From positions 310,431 through 374,430 of the forward strand of contig DHZH01000001.1 of the NCBI GenBank assembly GCA_002414385.1: DNA of 64,000 nucleotides, given 5' to 3'. Below, one piece after another: positions 34,128-42,844 of this stretch (positions are counted from its first letter, which is position 1; each line of letters starts with the position of its first letter). Source of the DNA: Gammaproteobacteria bacterium UBA5109. Its GTDB lineage: Bacteria > Pseudomonadota > Gammaproteobacteria > Pseudomonadales > Pseudohongiellaceae. The position numbers were made by a program, and so were the translations under genes. The notes below the pieces were generated by a model, which was not told the DNA's origin, made no database searches, and saw only the letters and a list, made by a program, of their open reading frames with translations.

Positions 34128-34709
34128 CTAACTGATCATCCAGCTGACCAGTGAAGATTTACCCTGCATGGGGAACGGGCCGGTGCGTTTGTGTGCATCA
34201 ATTGACTGCTGCGAATTTTGCAAAGCCAGCGGTACCAGTTCAGTAAGGTGGTAGCCGAAGCCGGGAACAGTTGTTAACAGTCTGTCGACATCTTTGTCCG
34301 TTTGTCCTTTTATGTTCAGGTGTATCACACTGCCATCAGCATTGAATAGATGTTCAAGCCGGAAAACAGTTTTCATGCCAAAGTCACGGGCCAGTTCCTC
34401 GATACAGAACAGATCAACCCGATCGCCAAGGCCAAAAAGTATGCCCGGGCGCTGTGCCAGTTCGGGTTTCAGCTTGCCATACCAGAGGGCAGCCAGATCC
34501 TCTGCCATATCTTCCAGCTGAATCTGTTGCTGATGCATGGAAGCAGCCAGGTTTCGGCTTTCCGCGTAATTACTGTTGTATAGCACCTTCAGGTCAGTTA
34601 AATCGGTTCTGGCAGCAGCCTGTTTGCTGGCGGCGAAGGACTGGAGGGGAAAAGCGGAGGCCAATGCCCCTGAAAGGCCTATTTTCAGTGTGGTTCTGCG
34701 TTTAATCAT
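34128..34709 (-). CDS. Tat-signal protein of unknown function
   Basis: A 193-residue protein opening with MIKRRTTLKIGLSGALASAF, a twin-arginine signal. The start at 34709 has GGGAG upstream; the longer frame from 34760 is not needed. The mature part has no family I recognise; FGMKTVFRLEHLFNADGSV and VPGFGYHLTELVPLALQNS are notable. It lies 23 bp upstream of the flavoprotein gene, so three genes form one operon (Tat protein, flavoprotein, cytochrome). Tat export suggests a folded or cofactor-bound protein that may help the flavoprotein cross the membrane; this is inference. Confidence 0.55.
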   Translation of the reverse strand: MIKRRTTLKIGLSGALASAFPLQSFAASKQAAARTDLTDLKVLYNSNYAESRNLAASMHQQQIQLEDMAEDLAALWYGKLKPELAQRPGILFGLGDRVDLFCIEELARDFGMKTVFRLEHLFNADGSVIHLNIKGQTDKDVDRLLTTVPGFGYHLTELVPLALQNSQQSIDAHKRTGPFPMQGKSSLVSWMIS

Positions 34710-34836
34710 GACTCCCTTGTCTCCGGCATGGCGTTTCTTGATTAATATACAACAAATCATTCTCTATCCAGTTTGAGTCAATTACAATGATGGGTAAAAT
34801 CAATAGTATGTTCGCTTTGAAGAACAATAAGCATTT

Positions 34837-35754
34837 ATGGACCTGAACAAGCTACTCATATTTTCCAAAGTTGCTGAATTACAGAGTTTTACCCGTGCAG
34901 CCCAGGAACTTGGAGTCGAAAAATCCACTGTCAGCAGTAATATTGCCGAGCTTGAAGAAAGGCTTGGTACCCGCCTGTTGAATCGTACCACCCAAACTGT
35001 GGCGCTTACTGAAGCCGGTGAAGGCTTCTATGGTTATTGCCAGAAAGTTGTGCAAACAGCAGTGGAAGCGGAAGAGTTTGTGCAGTCCATGAATAATGAG
35101 CCCAAAGGACTGTTGCGCATCAGCACACCGGAAGGGCTTGGGCGAATTTTGTTTGACGATCTGTTCAATTCCTTCATGAAAGAATATCCCCTTATCGATA
35201 TGGAAATTCTGCTTAGCAGTCGTTCGGTTGATGTCGTCAAGGAACGTTTTGATATGGCCATTCGGGTATCGCGATCAAACCTGAAAGATTCAAGCCTTGT
35301 TGGCCGTCTGCTTTTTTCGGTAGAGAACGGTCTTTTTGTTTCCAGGGAATATGCCAAAACGCACAAAAACCTGAGCGATTTTAAACAGCTTGCGGAACAT
35401 CGTTTTATCACTTTGTATGCTTATGTTGCTGGAGATCTTTTGCCCAAAAATATCTGTGATGACCTGTCACAGGTCAAAAACCGCATTGTCATCAATGATA
35501 TTGAAGGCTCCGTCAAGGCGATAGAAGCTGGCCTGGGGGTTGGTATTTTGCCAGTAGGAGCAATTAAAAAAGAGCTGGATAGCTGCAAGGTAGTACGCAT
35601 CTTTCCGGAAATTGTGCTGGACCCGATTTATCTCTATGCCATTTATCCCAGCAGGCAGTGGGTCAGTTCCAAGCTCAAGGTATTTCTGGAGTTTCTGTTT
35701 GACTGGGCTGAGCGCCAGGAATCTCTTAACACACACTTCAATTCAAAAAAATAG
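34837..35754 (+). CDS. LysR-family transcriptional regulator
   Basis: A 305-residue LysR regulator. The N-terminal helix-turn-helix is LQSFTRAAQELGVEKSTVSS, and the effector domain holds GLLRISTPEGLGRILFDD and RFDMAIRVSRSNLKDSSLVG, typical of the subgroup with aromatic or repressor-like roles. It is divergent from the Tat-protein/flavoprotein/cytochrome operon, with about 127 bp between the starts. It probably controls that operon, with an alkylphenol or its product as effector. The end at 35754 is followed by 81 bp before the next, convergent gene. Confidence 0.85.
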   Translation: MDLNKLLIFSKVAELQSFTRAAQELGVEKSTVSSNIAELEERLGTRLLNRTTQTVALTEAGEGFYGYCQKVVQTAVEAEEFVQSMNNEPKGLLRISTPEGLGRILFDDLFNSFMKEYPLIDMEILLSSRSVDVVKERFDMAIRVSRSNLKDSSLVGRLLFSVENGLFVSREYAKTHKNLSDFKQLAEHRFITLYAYVAGDLLPKNICDDLSQVKNRIVINDIEGSVKAIEAGLGVGILPVGAIKKELDSCKVVRIFPEIVLDPIYLYAIYPSRQWVSSKLKVFLEFLFDWAERQESLNTHFNSKK

Positions 35755-35835
35755 AAGAGAAGCACTGATTCAGAGTTTAGTGCACCCCTGGTGGAGGCTG
35801 ATTAGCTCCAATTCAAGTGAGTCAGCTGACTGTCC

Positions 35836-37008
35836 CTAGATACTTCCATGCAATGCCTGCAGTTTGCTTTCGTAACGGTCCCGGGTCACGACATCATTCA
35901 CATTGTTAATTGCCCTGTTGAAAGCCTGCTCGGCCTGCTCAATTCTTCCCAGACGATAGTAACTCAAGGCAATGCCCAGATGGGCTTCGTGCAGGTAGGG
36001 CGCTATTTCAATGGCCCGGTTGTAGTACACAATGGCATCGTCGAAATCTTCTTCGTTATAGGAATAGCGGGCAACATTAAACCAGTGCACCGGGCTGGGG
36101 TCATGCATACTGGCAAGCCTGTTGTTTACAGCTTCTGCTTCTTCCTCTCTGCCGGATTCCGTTAACAGAATGTGATAATTTTTTAACAGCGTCAGTTTTT
36201 CTTCAGCCTGGGAAATTCCATAACGGTAAATTTCTTCTGCCTTTTCCAGTTCACCAATACGTTTGTAGGTGACTGCCAGCATATTCAGTGCATCCGGGCT
36301 AAGGGCATCGTAAATCATCGATTCCCGGGTATACCAGTAGGCCAGATTATAGTCTTCTTCGCTGATCGCCCGGGCAGCAATATTACGGTAGTAAAGCGCA
36401 ACATACTGGTCAAAGTTTACGTTGCCGACAAAGCGGCCGTTCTCTGAAGGGAAATAATCAATCTGTATTCCCGAGCGCCGGGTATCGCTCATGTCATCCG
36501 GTTTATAGATCAGACTGCGGATATGTACGCCCTTGTTGGCAACCGAGTCTTTCACTTCATAAACCGGTGTTGAGTCAATCAACTGGTACTCAATTTCCAG
36601 TTCGGCGAGTCGGGCCAGGGCTGTGGTTACCACGGCCAGCGACATGCAATTTCCCCGGTTCATCGCCAGCGCCTCACTTGCGGTATATGTGCGGCTTTCA
36701 TAAAGAAAGTTATCTGTATCATTTAACAAGTAGTTGGCCAGACGCATGTGTGGATCGACATCGCGGTTGGCAGGCGCATTAAAGTAATCAGTAAACTCAT
36801 CCTGCTGGGCTTGAGTCAGTTGATGAATATCACCCAGTGCCGTGATTGCCGGTTTTTCACCAAACAATTCGGGTAGCGCAGGTAAAGTACTGTTGTCTTC
36901 GACAAAGGCGAGCGGGTCGTTAATGGTGGAACAGCCTGCTGCAGTCAACAGGAGCCATGTTGAAAGCAGCAGGGTTCCGCCTTTTGAACCTGGCAAGAAT
37001 CTATTCAT
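35836..37008 (-). CDS. TPR lipoprotein with transglutaminase-like domain
   Basis: A 390-residue exported lipoprotein (LLTAAGCSTIN lipobox). The start at 37008 has GGAGG just upstream, better than the in-frame ATG at 37035. The N-terminal half holds a transglutaminase-like core with Cys in NRGNCMSLAVV, His in VHIRSLIY and Asp in IQIDYFP. The C-terminal half is a run of about five TPR units (for example YNEEDFDDAIVYYNRAIEIA). This fits an envelope assembly or peptide-processing role; no partner is evident. It is convergent with the LysR gene. Confidence 0.7.
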   Translation of the reverse strand: MNRFLPGSKGGTLLLSTWLLLTAAGCSTINDPLAFVEDNSTLPALPELFGEKPAITALGDIHQLTQAQQDEFTDYFNAPANRDVDPHMRLANYLLNDTDNFLYESRTYTASEALAMNRGNCMSLAVVTTALARLAELEIEYQLIDSTPVYEVKDSVANKGVHIRSLIYKPDDMSDTRRSGIQIDYFPSENGRFVGNVNFDQYVALYYRNIAARAISEEDYNLAYWYTRESMIYDALSPDALNMLAVTYKRIGELEKAEEIYRYGISQAEEKLTLLKNYHILLTESGREEEAEAVNNRLASMHDPSPVHWFNVARYSYNEEDFDDAIVYYNRAIEIAPYLHEAHLGIALSYYRLGRIEQAEQAFNRAINNVNDVVTRDRYESKLQALHGSI

Positions 37009-37292
37009 GTTGACCTCCATGAGGCCTGAAGGCATAAAAATTAAACTGCCTTTTTTATCCCCATAGATAAGAATACTCTCCCAAACTGAACACAGGCTGA
37101 ATGAATATTGGTGAAATTTGAAGTTCCGGACTTGAAAAAGTGTCGTACCGGGTGTTGGTGAAATTCACCAAACCTATGGTTGCTTGAGCAGTAAGAAGTT
37201 TCAAATTTCTCAATAAGTTATTGATATTTAATAACTTAAAATTATGGCATATGTCTTGCTGGGGTATAGAATAAACCAGAAGGGAGGTATTG
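37009..37292. other. Divergent intergenic region with two palindromes
   Basis: About 284 bp without a gene. It holds TTGGTGAA-A-TTCACCAA (37155-37171), whose left half also occurs as a direct repeat TTGGTGAAATT at 37109-37119. It also holds the perfect 9-bp inverted repeat TAAGTTATT-GATATTT-AATAACTTA (37214-37238). These look like regulator-binding sites for the divergent TPR lipoprotein and S41-like genes. A strong AGGGAGGT ribosome-binding site ends the region. Confidence 0.5.
37155..37171. promoter_or_regulatory. Palindromic candidate operator
   Basis: TTGGTGAA-A-TTCACCAA, 8-bp arms around one base, with a second half-site TTGGTGAAATT 46 bp upstream. The regulator is unknown. Confidence 0.4.
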
Positions 37293-38972
37293 ATGAAAAA
37301 ACTTATCTGCTTAATGTTCTTGTTCTGTTCATTAGTGGCGAATGGCCAGCAACAGGAGCTTATTGACTTTATAGGCCTTAAAAATCAGGCGGAATCTGCT
37401 TTTCAACAAAGAAACAGCGAGCAGGTTGTTGCACTGTATGAGGAACTGAGTAACTTGATTCCTGATGATGCCGAAGTCCTCTATCGCCTGTCACTGGGGT
37501 ATCAATGGAATGATAATTATGCAGCGGCATTACAGGCCGGAGCTGCAGCCTATGAGGCGGGCTACCGTGAACCGGCATCAATGGCTTATCGGCTGGCTCA
37601 GTTATCTGCCTTGCTGGGGCAGCAGGACGAAGCCCTGGCTTGGCTGGAAATATCCCTGGCAAAGCGTCTGGATGACAGACCATCCATCTACGATGATCCA
37701 GCATTCAGCTCACTAAGAAGCATCCCTGCTTTTCTGCAGTTATCCGGAGTCATAGCTAACGCGGAATCAATGAACAGGAATGAGGGCCTGGAATATGACC
37801 TGGACTATCTGATTGAAGAAGCCCAGCGTATGCATGCCGCACCTGAGCGTCCGGCTTTTTCAGATGAGTTTCTGGGTGCCGTGGAAAACCTTCGTGAGAG
37901 AATCCCTGATATCACTGGTCAGCAGTTTTATCTTGAGGTGATGAAACTGGTAGCAATCCTGGATGATGGTCATTCGGCCATATACACGCCGGATGGTGAT
38001 TCGCCGCTGGAAATAACGCTGGCATCTTTACCGCTGAAGTTTTTCTGGTTTGATGACGGGATGTATATTGTAGATGGGCTCGATGGCAATGAAATTTATG
38101 CAGGTAGTGAAGTACTGCAGGTCGAAGACCTGCTTGTGACTGAAGTGATGGCTCGCCTGTCAGAGTTCAGAGGTGTAGACAATACCATGACCTGGCGCTG
38201 GATGGGGCCGCAGTTTTATCTTGGCCGCGCTGAGTTACTTAATGCTGTAGGGGCCAGCGAAAGTATTGAAAATATTACCTTAACTTTAAGGACGCTCAGC
38301 GGGGCTATTCAAACAGTGGAAATTCAAAGCGGAGATTATGACATCCCGCGAAAATTGCGCGTATCGCCGGCCATGACAGGCGATGTGCCGCTATACCTGA
38401 GTGACGTAGATACAAATTACTGGATGGAAATCTTCCCTGAAAGCAACACCCTGTATTTTCAATTTAATCAGGTCAGGGACAGTGAACAGCAGAATATTGC
38501 CGGGTTTTCAGAACTACTGTCACAAAACCTTGAGAGTAATAATATTGAGCACCTGATAGTGGATGTTCGCCATAACAATGGAGGAAATAATTCACTTTTC
38601 ACTCCGCTGGTCGAGGCCATAATTGCCTTCGATCAGGTTCCAGATCATAAAACCTACATCATTACCGGCAGAAACACTTTCTCTGCAGCGCAAAATTTTA
38701 TCAATCACATTGAGCACTGGACTGATGCAGTTTTTGTCGGAAAACCCAGTGCTTCCAGTCCGAATTTCACCGGAGAGGAGACCAGTCTTTTACTTCCCTA
38801 CAGTCGTATCAGGGGCAGTATTTCAACCCGCTACTGGCAGGATTCAAACCCGGGTGATGAAAGGCAATGGATCGCTCCTGATGTACCTGTCACCGTAACA
38901 GCTGTAGATTATTTTGCAGGCCGGGATGCCGCACTGGAATACATTCTTGGCGCCATTGAAAGCGGTGATTAA
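37293..38972 (+). CDS. TPR and S41-like peptidase domain secreted protein
   Basis: A 559-residue exported protein with signal peptide (LICLMFLFCSLVANGQQ). The N-terminal third has two to three TPR-like repeats (AESAFQQRNSEQVVALYEEL, LGQQDEALAWLEISLAKRLD). The C-terminal half resembles an S41 (tail-specific) protease domain: HLIVDVRHNNGGNNS, the Ser region TGRNTFSAAQNF and the Lys region FVGKPSASSPN. There is no obvious PDZ domain, and the catalytic context departs from classical CtpA. It may be a non-peptidase S41 relative. The start is the ATG at 37293, which has AGGGAGGT upstream; a TTG at 37290 is in frame. Confidence 0.7.
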   Translation: MKKLICLMFLFCSLVANGQQQELIDFIGLKNQAESAFQQRNSEQVVALYEELSNLIPDDAEVLYRLSLGYQWNDNYAAALQAGAAAYEAGYREPASMAYRLAQLSALLGQQDEALAWLEISLAKRLDDRPSIYDDPAFSSLRSIPAFLQLSGVIANAESMNRNEGLEYDLDYLIEEAQRMHAAPERPAFSDEFLGAVENLRERIPDITGQQFYLEVMKLVAILDDGHSAIYTPDGDSPLEITLASLPLKFFWFDDGMYIVDGLDGNEIYAGSEVLQVEDLLVTEVMARLSEFRGVDNTMTWRWMGPQFYLGRAELLNAVGASESIENITLTLRTLSGAIQTVEIQSGDYDIPRKLRVSPAMTGDVPLYLSDVDTNYWMEIFPESNTLYFQFNQVRDSEQQNIAGFSELLSQNLESNNIEHLIVDVRHNNGGNNSLFTPLVEAIIAFDQVPDHKTYIITGRNTFSAAQNFINHIEHWTDAVFVGKPSASSPNFTGEETSLLLPYSRIRGSISTRYWQDSNPGDERQWIAPDVPVTVTAVDYFAGRDAALEYILGAIESGD

Positions 38973-39568
38973 ATGGCAAAATAATCGATCATGGCATCCA
39001 GGCTGTAGGAACCACCAAAGATATAGATGGCACAGATAACCCCCTCGCCGATAGAAATGCCAATCAGGGTTTTAACGACACTGATGCGCAATACCCCGCA
39101 GACATAGACGATCAGGTCACTCGGGACGAAAGGCGTGAAGCCCCAGGCAGCGATTACCGGCATTTCCTTTTTATGCAGCAATCTGGTCAGCTGTTTTACC
39201 TGCCTGTCATAGTGTTCGTGAAAGAAGCGGTCGAAGCGCAGATAACTGGCCATGTAATAGACAATTGCTGAAGAGCTATAGACTGCCAGTTGGTTTACCA
39301 GAAACAGCGGCAGGGGAGGGAAGACCAGAATTCCGGCCAGTACAATCGGTGTTGATGGAATCAGCGTAAATCCACGCAGGGTGGAAATAATAAAATAAAT
39401 TGTCAGACCAGAGAGCAGATTGGCGTCAAAAAAAGCTCGCAAGCGTTGCGGTTCAAAAAGTTCTGGCCGAAGAAAGTAAAAGGACAGGCATACCGTAATA
39501 ACAATAAGCCAGGTGTAGAGGCCGAAAAAATTTATCGTTTCAAATTTTTCAAGCTTCTTGTTGCTCAC
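38969..39568 (-). CDS. TVP38/TMEM64 (VTT) family membrane protein
   Basis: A 199-residue DedA/VTT-type membrane protein. The conserved VTT segment is present: FTLIPSTPIVLAGILVFPPL, YYMASYLRFDRFF, AAWGFTPFVPSDLIVYVCG. These proteins help phospholipid scrambling or envelope homeostasis. It starts with GTG at 39568 inside the end of the methyltransferase gene (20-bp overlap), so the two are coupled. Its last 4 nt overlap the stop of the convergent S41-like gene. The partner methyltransferase hints at lipid metabolism. Confidence 0.75.
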   Translation of the reverse strand: MSNKKLEKFETINFFGLYTWLIVITVCLSFYFLRPELFEPQRLRAFFDANLLSGLTIYFIISTLRGFTLIPSTPIVLAGILVFPPLPLFLVNQLAVYSSSAIVYYMASYLRFDRFFHEHYDRQVKQLTRLLHKKEMPVIAAWGFTPFVPSDLIVYVCGVLRISVVKTLIGISIGEGVICAIYIFGGSYSLDAMIDYFAI

Positions 39569-40163
39569 AAGGCGCCGGCAATTTGGTCATGTTGTAGATA
39601 AAGGCCGGCAGGATATTCAGGGGGACAAAACTGATTTCATCCATATTCTTGCCGAAAATAAGTTCAATGTCGCGTTTATTGCTCATGAAATACTGATATT
39701 GCAGATATGTCCCGCCATCCTTGAGACAGCCTCTGAAACTTTCAATAATACGATGTAAAAACTCATTGTCATCATTCATGCGGGTAAAGTTCTGTAGAGG
39801 CAGGGAAGAGATGACGACATCATATTCATTGTTCTCTTTAAGAACATCGGTCACGCAGCCATTATATAAAGTGATATGTTTTTCCGGATGTTGGGCAATT
39901 AACTTCTCTAGATGGCAGTTATATTCAGTTTTAATTTCTGAAATATGCAGTTCTGAACCGTCGGCCAGTTTGTTGATTATTTCACGGGTAAAAACACCTT
40001 TGCCACTACCGGTTTCGAGAATTTTCAGGGGGCGGGAAAAATCGATTTTATTGAGCATGGCTCGAACCAGGAATCCCGAGCTGCTGACAATAAGACCTTC
40101 TTCCCGAATTTTTTTAACCGTTTTCAGTAACACGCTTGATCTGCCAATAATTTTAAACCGCAA
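39549..40163 (-). CDS. SAM-dependent methyltransferase, phospholipid N-methyltransferase-like
   Basis: A 204-residue class I methyltransferase. Motif I is LKILETGSGKGVFTREII, and the acidic motif II is around ISEIKTEYNCHLEK. The N-terminal SSSGFLVRAMLNKIDF resembles bacterial PmtA-like phosphatidylethanolamine methyltransferases and rRNA methyltransferase relatives (KsgA group). The frame opens with TTG at 40163 and a weak ribosome-binding site; a GTG at residue 11 is an alternative. The VTT membrane protein is encoded in overlap downstream. Confidence 0.6.
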   Translation of the reverse strand: MRFKIIGRSSVLLKTVKKIREEGLIVSSSGFLVRAMLNKIDFSRPLKILETGSGKGVFTREIINKLADGSELHISEIKTEYNCHLEKLIAQHPEKHITLYNGCVTDVLKENNEYDVVISSLPLQNFTRMNDDNEFLHRIIESFRGCLKDGGTYLQYQYFMSNKRDIELIFGKNMDEISFVPLNILPAFIYNMTKLPAPCEQQEA

Positions 40164-40272
40164 AGGATTATACCCATAGCCATATTGCTATGCAGCTAAA
40201 ATCAGGTATTTAGGGGTTTATATTAAAAGCCGGTAACATTAAATTGAGCAAACAGGATATTTTGGCCTGCGC

Positions 40273-42783
40273 TCAGAAGGATAGATTAAGTGAGATTCCA
40301 TATTCTCTGGGCCGTGCAACGACCCCCTGTGTTATACCTGCAAGGCTGGCAGAAAAACCGCCCAGTTGGTACCACTCATCAGTCAGGTTGCTGCCAAATA
40401 AAGATATACTCCATTTCTCACTGGCTCCGGTATAGAGTAGCTGGGCATTCAGCAAGCCGTATGCAGACTGAATATCCTGTAAACGCTCATCGCTTACACT
40501 GACATGTTTATCCATCCAGCCATAGTCAATATGCAAATCAATCAGGTCACCATTTTGCCGTGTCCAGAAGTAGGTGCCGCCCAGATAAAAGGATTTGTCC
40601 GGAGCCAGCGTCAGTAATGAACCTAACTGAATTGTATTTGCCTGGCCGACATTGATGTAGCGGCTATCCAGTATGCCTGCAGAAAAGTTCAGGCGAAAAT
40701 TATCAGTGACAGAGAAAATCATTTCTGCATCCAGACCTTCAATTCGCGCTTCACCTGCATTTCTGGTCGTAAAAATACCGGGAACAATCACTTCGAAGAC
40801 CTGAATATCTTCCCAGTTTCCAATAAAGTAAGCGGCGTTAAAACGTAGTCTGTTATCAAAATAATCCGAACGGATTCCCAGTTCATATTGCTTCAGTTTC
40901 TCACCATAAAATGGAATCAATTCATTGTTGATGATTTCATTATTGATGCCCCCACCGTTAAATCCCTGGGTATATGACAAGTAAGTCATGATCTCCTCAG
41001 ACCAGTTATATTGAATGGCATAGCGCGGTGTTGCTGTACGGTGGGTATCTGATTTACCGGTAATAAAACCCCCGGCTTCTGTATTATTAGTAATCTGCTG
41101 CCAGGGTGGGCGAGCTTCCAGGGGATTAAACAGATCGGCCCGAAACTTTTCTTCGGAGTATCTTATGCCAAGAGTTGTGGAAAGCTGTTCATTAATTTCA
41201 TAGCTTGTTTCGGCAAATACAGCGCGATCAGAGCTTAGTGTCTGAGTCAGTTCATTTCTGGGTGTTGAGCCTATTTCTTCATATTTCCAGTCTACCTGTC
41301 TTTCTGTATAACGTGTACTGCTGTGATAGAGGCCGGCGGTCCAGTCGAGGTTTCCGTTAACTCCCCTGATTTGTAATTCGTAGCTCTTTTCTCTGCCTAA
41401 TGTGAATCGCCACTGTTCAAAGTAAGCATAGCGCGAAGCATCGAGGTCGGCATAATTCCCCCATTCGAAATCTCGCTGGCCGGTAATAAAAACAAGTGAA
41501 TGCTCCGGGCTGAAATTCCATGAGAAATTAAGATTATAATTTTCCTCATCCCAGATATTGCCCTGACCCAGGTATCTGGATGAGTTATGGTATTGCTCAG
41601 ATTTTCCGAAAGCATCACTTGTATCGGTCAGGGGCAAGCCTGCATTGTTATAGGCCTGTACCTGCGGATGGCTCTCAAAAACTTCATACAATACATTTGC
41701 CTGGGAATATTCCGGCGTACTTCTGTTGAAAGCGGCACTGAAGTTGAGTTCAAACTCAGTGGATGGTTGCCAGTTTGCCTGGGCACGAAAAATGGCATCT
41801 TCCTCGTCCCCATAAAATACGCCAGGGGTGCCGCTTTCCACATAACCATCTTTGCTGATGCGGGCAGCTGTAAACTTGGTCAATAATGATTCAGAAATCG
41901 GCACATCAACATTCGCACTTAATTCCCTGTAATTAAAGTTGCCAAGCTTGATATTTACTCTGCTGGAAAAATCACTGGAAGGTTTACTACTGGTGTAACG
42001 AATTGCACCACCAAGAGCATTTTTACCAAATAATGTTCCCTGCGGGCCTTTGAGGATTTCAATGCTTTCCAATTCCAGTACATTGATCAGGGCTCCGATA
42101 TTTGAAGGTTGTGCTACACCGTCTAGATAACGAATTACACCTGGTACTCCCCTGATTGCAAAGGTCCCTACCGAGCCTCCAGTAACGCCACCACCACGAA
42201 TGTTAATATTGGGAAATTGCTCATTGAGTTGACGGATATTGGTAATATTCCTGGCTTGCAGGTCACTGCTTTGCAGGACATTTATTGAAATTGGGATGTC
42301 CTGTAAATTCTTGCCATTGAGTCTTTGCTGGCTGGTTGTAACAATTTCATAAATTCTACTGCGGGATTGGGATTCCTGGTTCTGGGTTAAATTCGTCTCC
42401 GGATCAGGCTGCTGGGTAATCAGGGCAGGGGGAGCTTCTGATTCGGTGCCTTCTGCAAAGATTCTTATTGTCTTTGAGTTTGTAAATTCAAATAGATATT
42501 CTGTTTCAGCAAGTAATAGCGATACTGCATCATTAACAGTCATTTCTCCGTGAATGGCTGGAGAAAAAATTGTTGATATTTTTCCATCTGTATAAAAAAA
42601 CTGAATTCCTGCATGTTGTGATAACTGAATAAAAGCTTCATTAAGGGGCTGAGCAGGGATGTTAATAGATATCAGCTCACTTGATGCTGCCTGAAGCCTT
42701 GATGAAAAACTAAAAATGCTGATTCCAGAAAGTATAACTGTAATCAGAATTTGTAGTTGGGTATGTCTTTTTATTTTTATCAT
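40273..42783 (-). CDS. TonB-dependent receptor with N-terminal signalling (STN) domain
   Basis: An 836-residue outer-membrane receptor. After the signal peptide, residues about 30-105 form a secretin/TonB N-terminal (STN) domain (NIPAQPLNEAFIQLSQHAGI), which relays substrate binding to a FecR-type anti-sigma factor. The plug follows (DIPISINVLQ, GRPPxG-like LKGPQGTLFGKNALGGA), then a 22-strand barrel ending ARPREYGISLNLSF. The neighbours upstream on the same strand are fecR-like and sigma genes, as in Fec systems. It is closely similar to the receptor at 46144-48312 across plug and C-terminus. The substrate is unknown. Confidence 0.9.
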   Translation of the reverse strand: MIKIKRHTQLQILITVILSGISIFSFSSRLQAASSELISINIPAQPLNEAFIQLSQHAGIQFFYTDGKISTIFSPAIHGEMTVNDAVSLLLAETEYLFEFTNSKTIRIFAEGTESEAPPALITQQPDPETNLTQNQESQSRSRIYEIVTTSQQRLNGKNLQDIPISINVLQSSDLQARNITNIRQLNEQFPNINIRGGGVTGGSVGTFAIRGVPGVIRYLDGVAQPSNIGALINVLELESIEILKGPQGTLFGKNALGGAIRYTSSKPSSDFSSRVNIKLGNFNYRELSANVDVPISESLLTKFTAARISKDGYVESGTPGVFYGDEEDAIFRAQANWQPSTEFELNFSAAFNRSTPEYSQANVLYEVFESHPQVQAYNNAGLPLTDTSDAFGKSEQYHNSSRYLGQGNIWDEENYNLNFSWNFSPEHSLVFITGQRDFEWGNYADLDASRYAYFEQWRFTLGREKSYELQIRGVNGNLDWTAGLYHSSTRYTERQVDWKYEEIGSTPRNELTQTLSSDRAVFAETSYEINEQLSTTLGIRYSEEKFRADLFNPLEARPPWQQITNNTEAGGFITGKSDTHRTATPRYAIQYNWSEEIMTYLSYTQGFNGGGINNEIINNELIPFYGEKLKQYELGIRSDYFDNRLRFNAAYFIGNWEDIQVFEVIVPGIFTTRNAGEARIEGLDAEMIFSVTDNFRLNFSAGILDSRYINVGQANTIQLGSLLTLAPDKSFYLGGTYFWTRQNGDLIDLHIDYGWMDKHVSVSDERLQDIQSAYGLLNAQLLYTGASEKWSISLFGSNLTDEWYQLGGFSASLAGITQGVVARPREYGISLNLSF

Positions 42784-42844
42784 TATTATGACATCTGAAT
42801 ATAGTAACGGATGCTGGGCCGGATAATTTAAATGATAAAACCTC

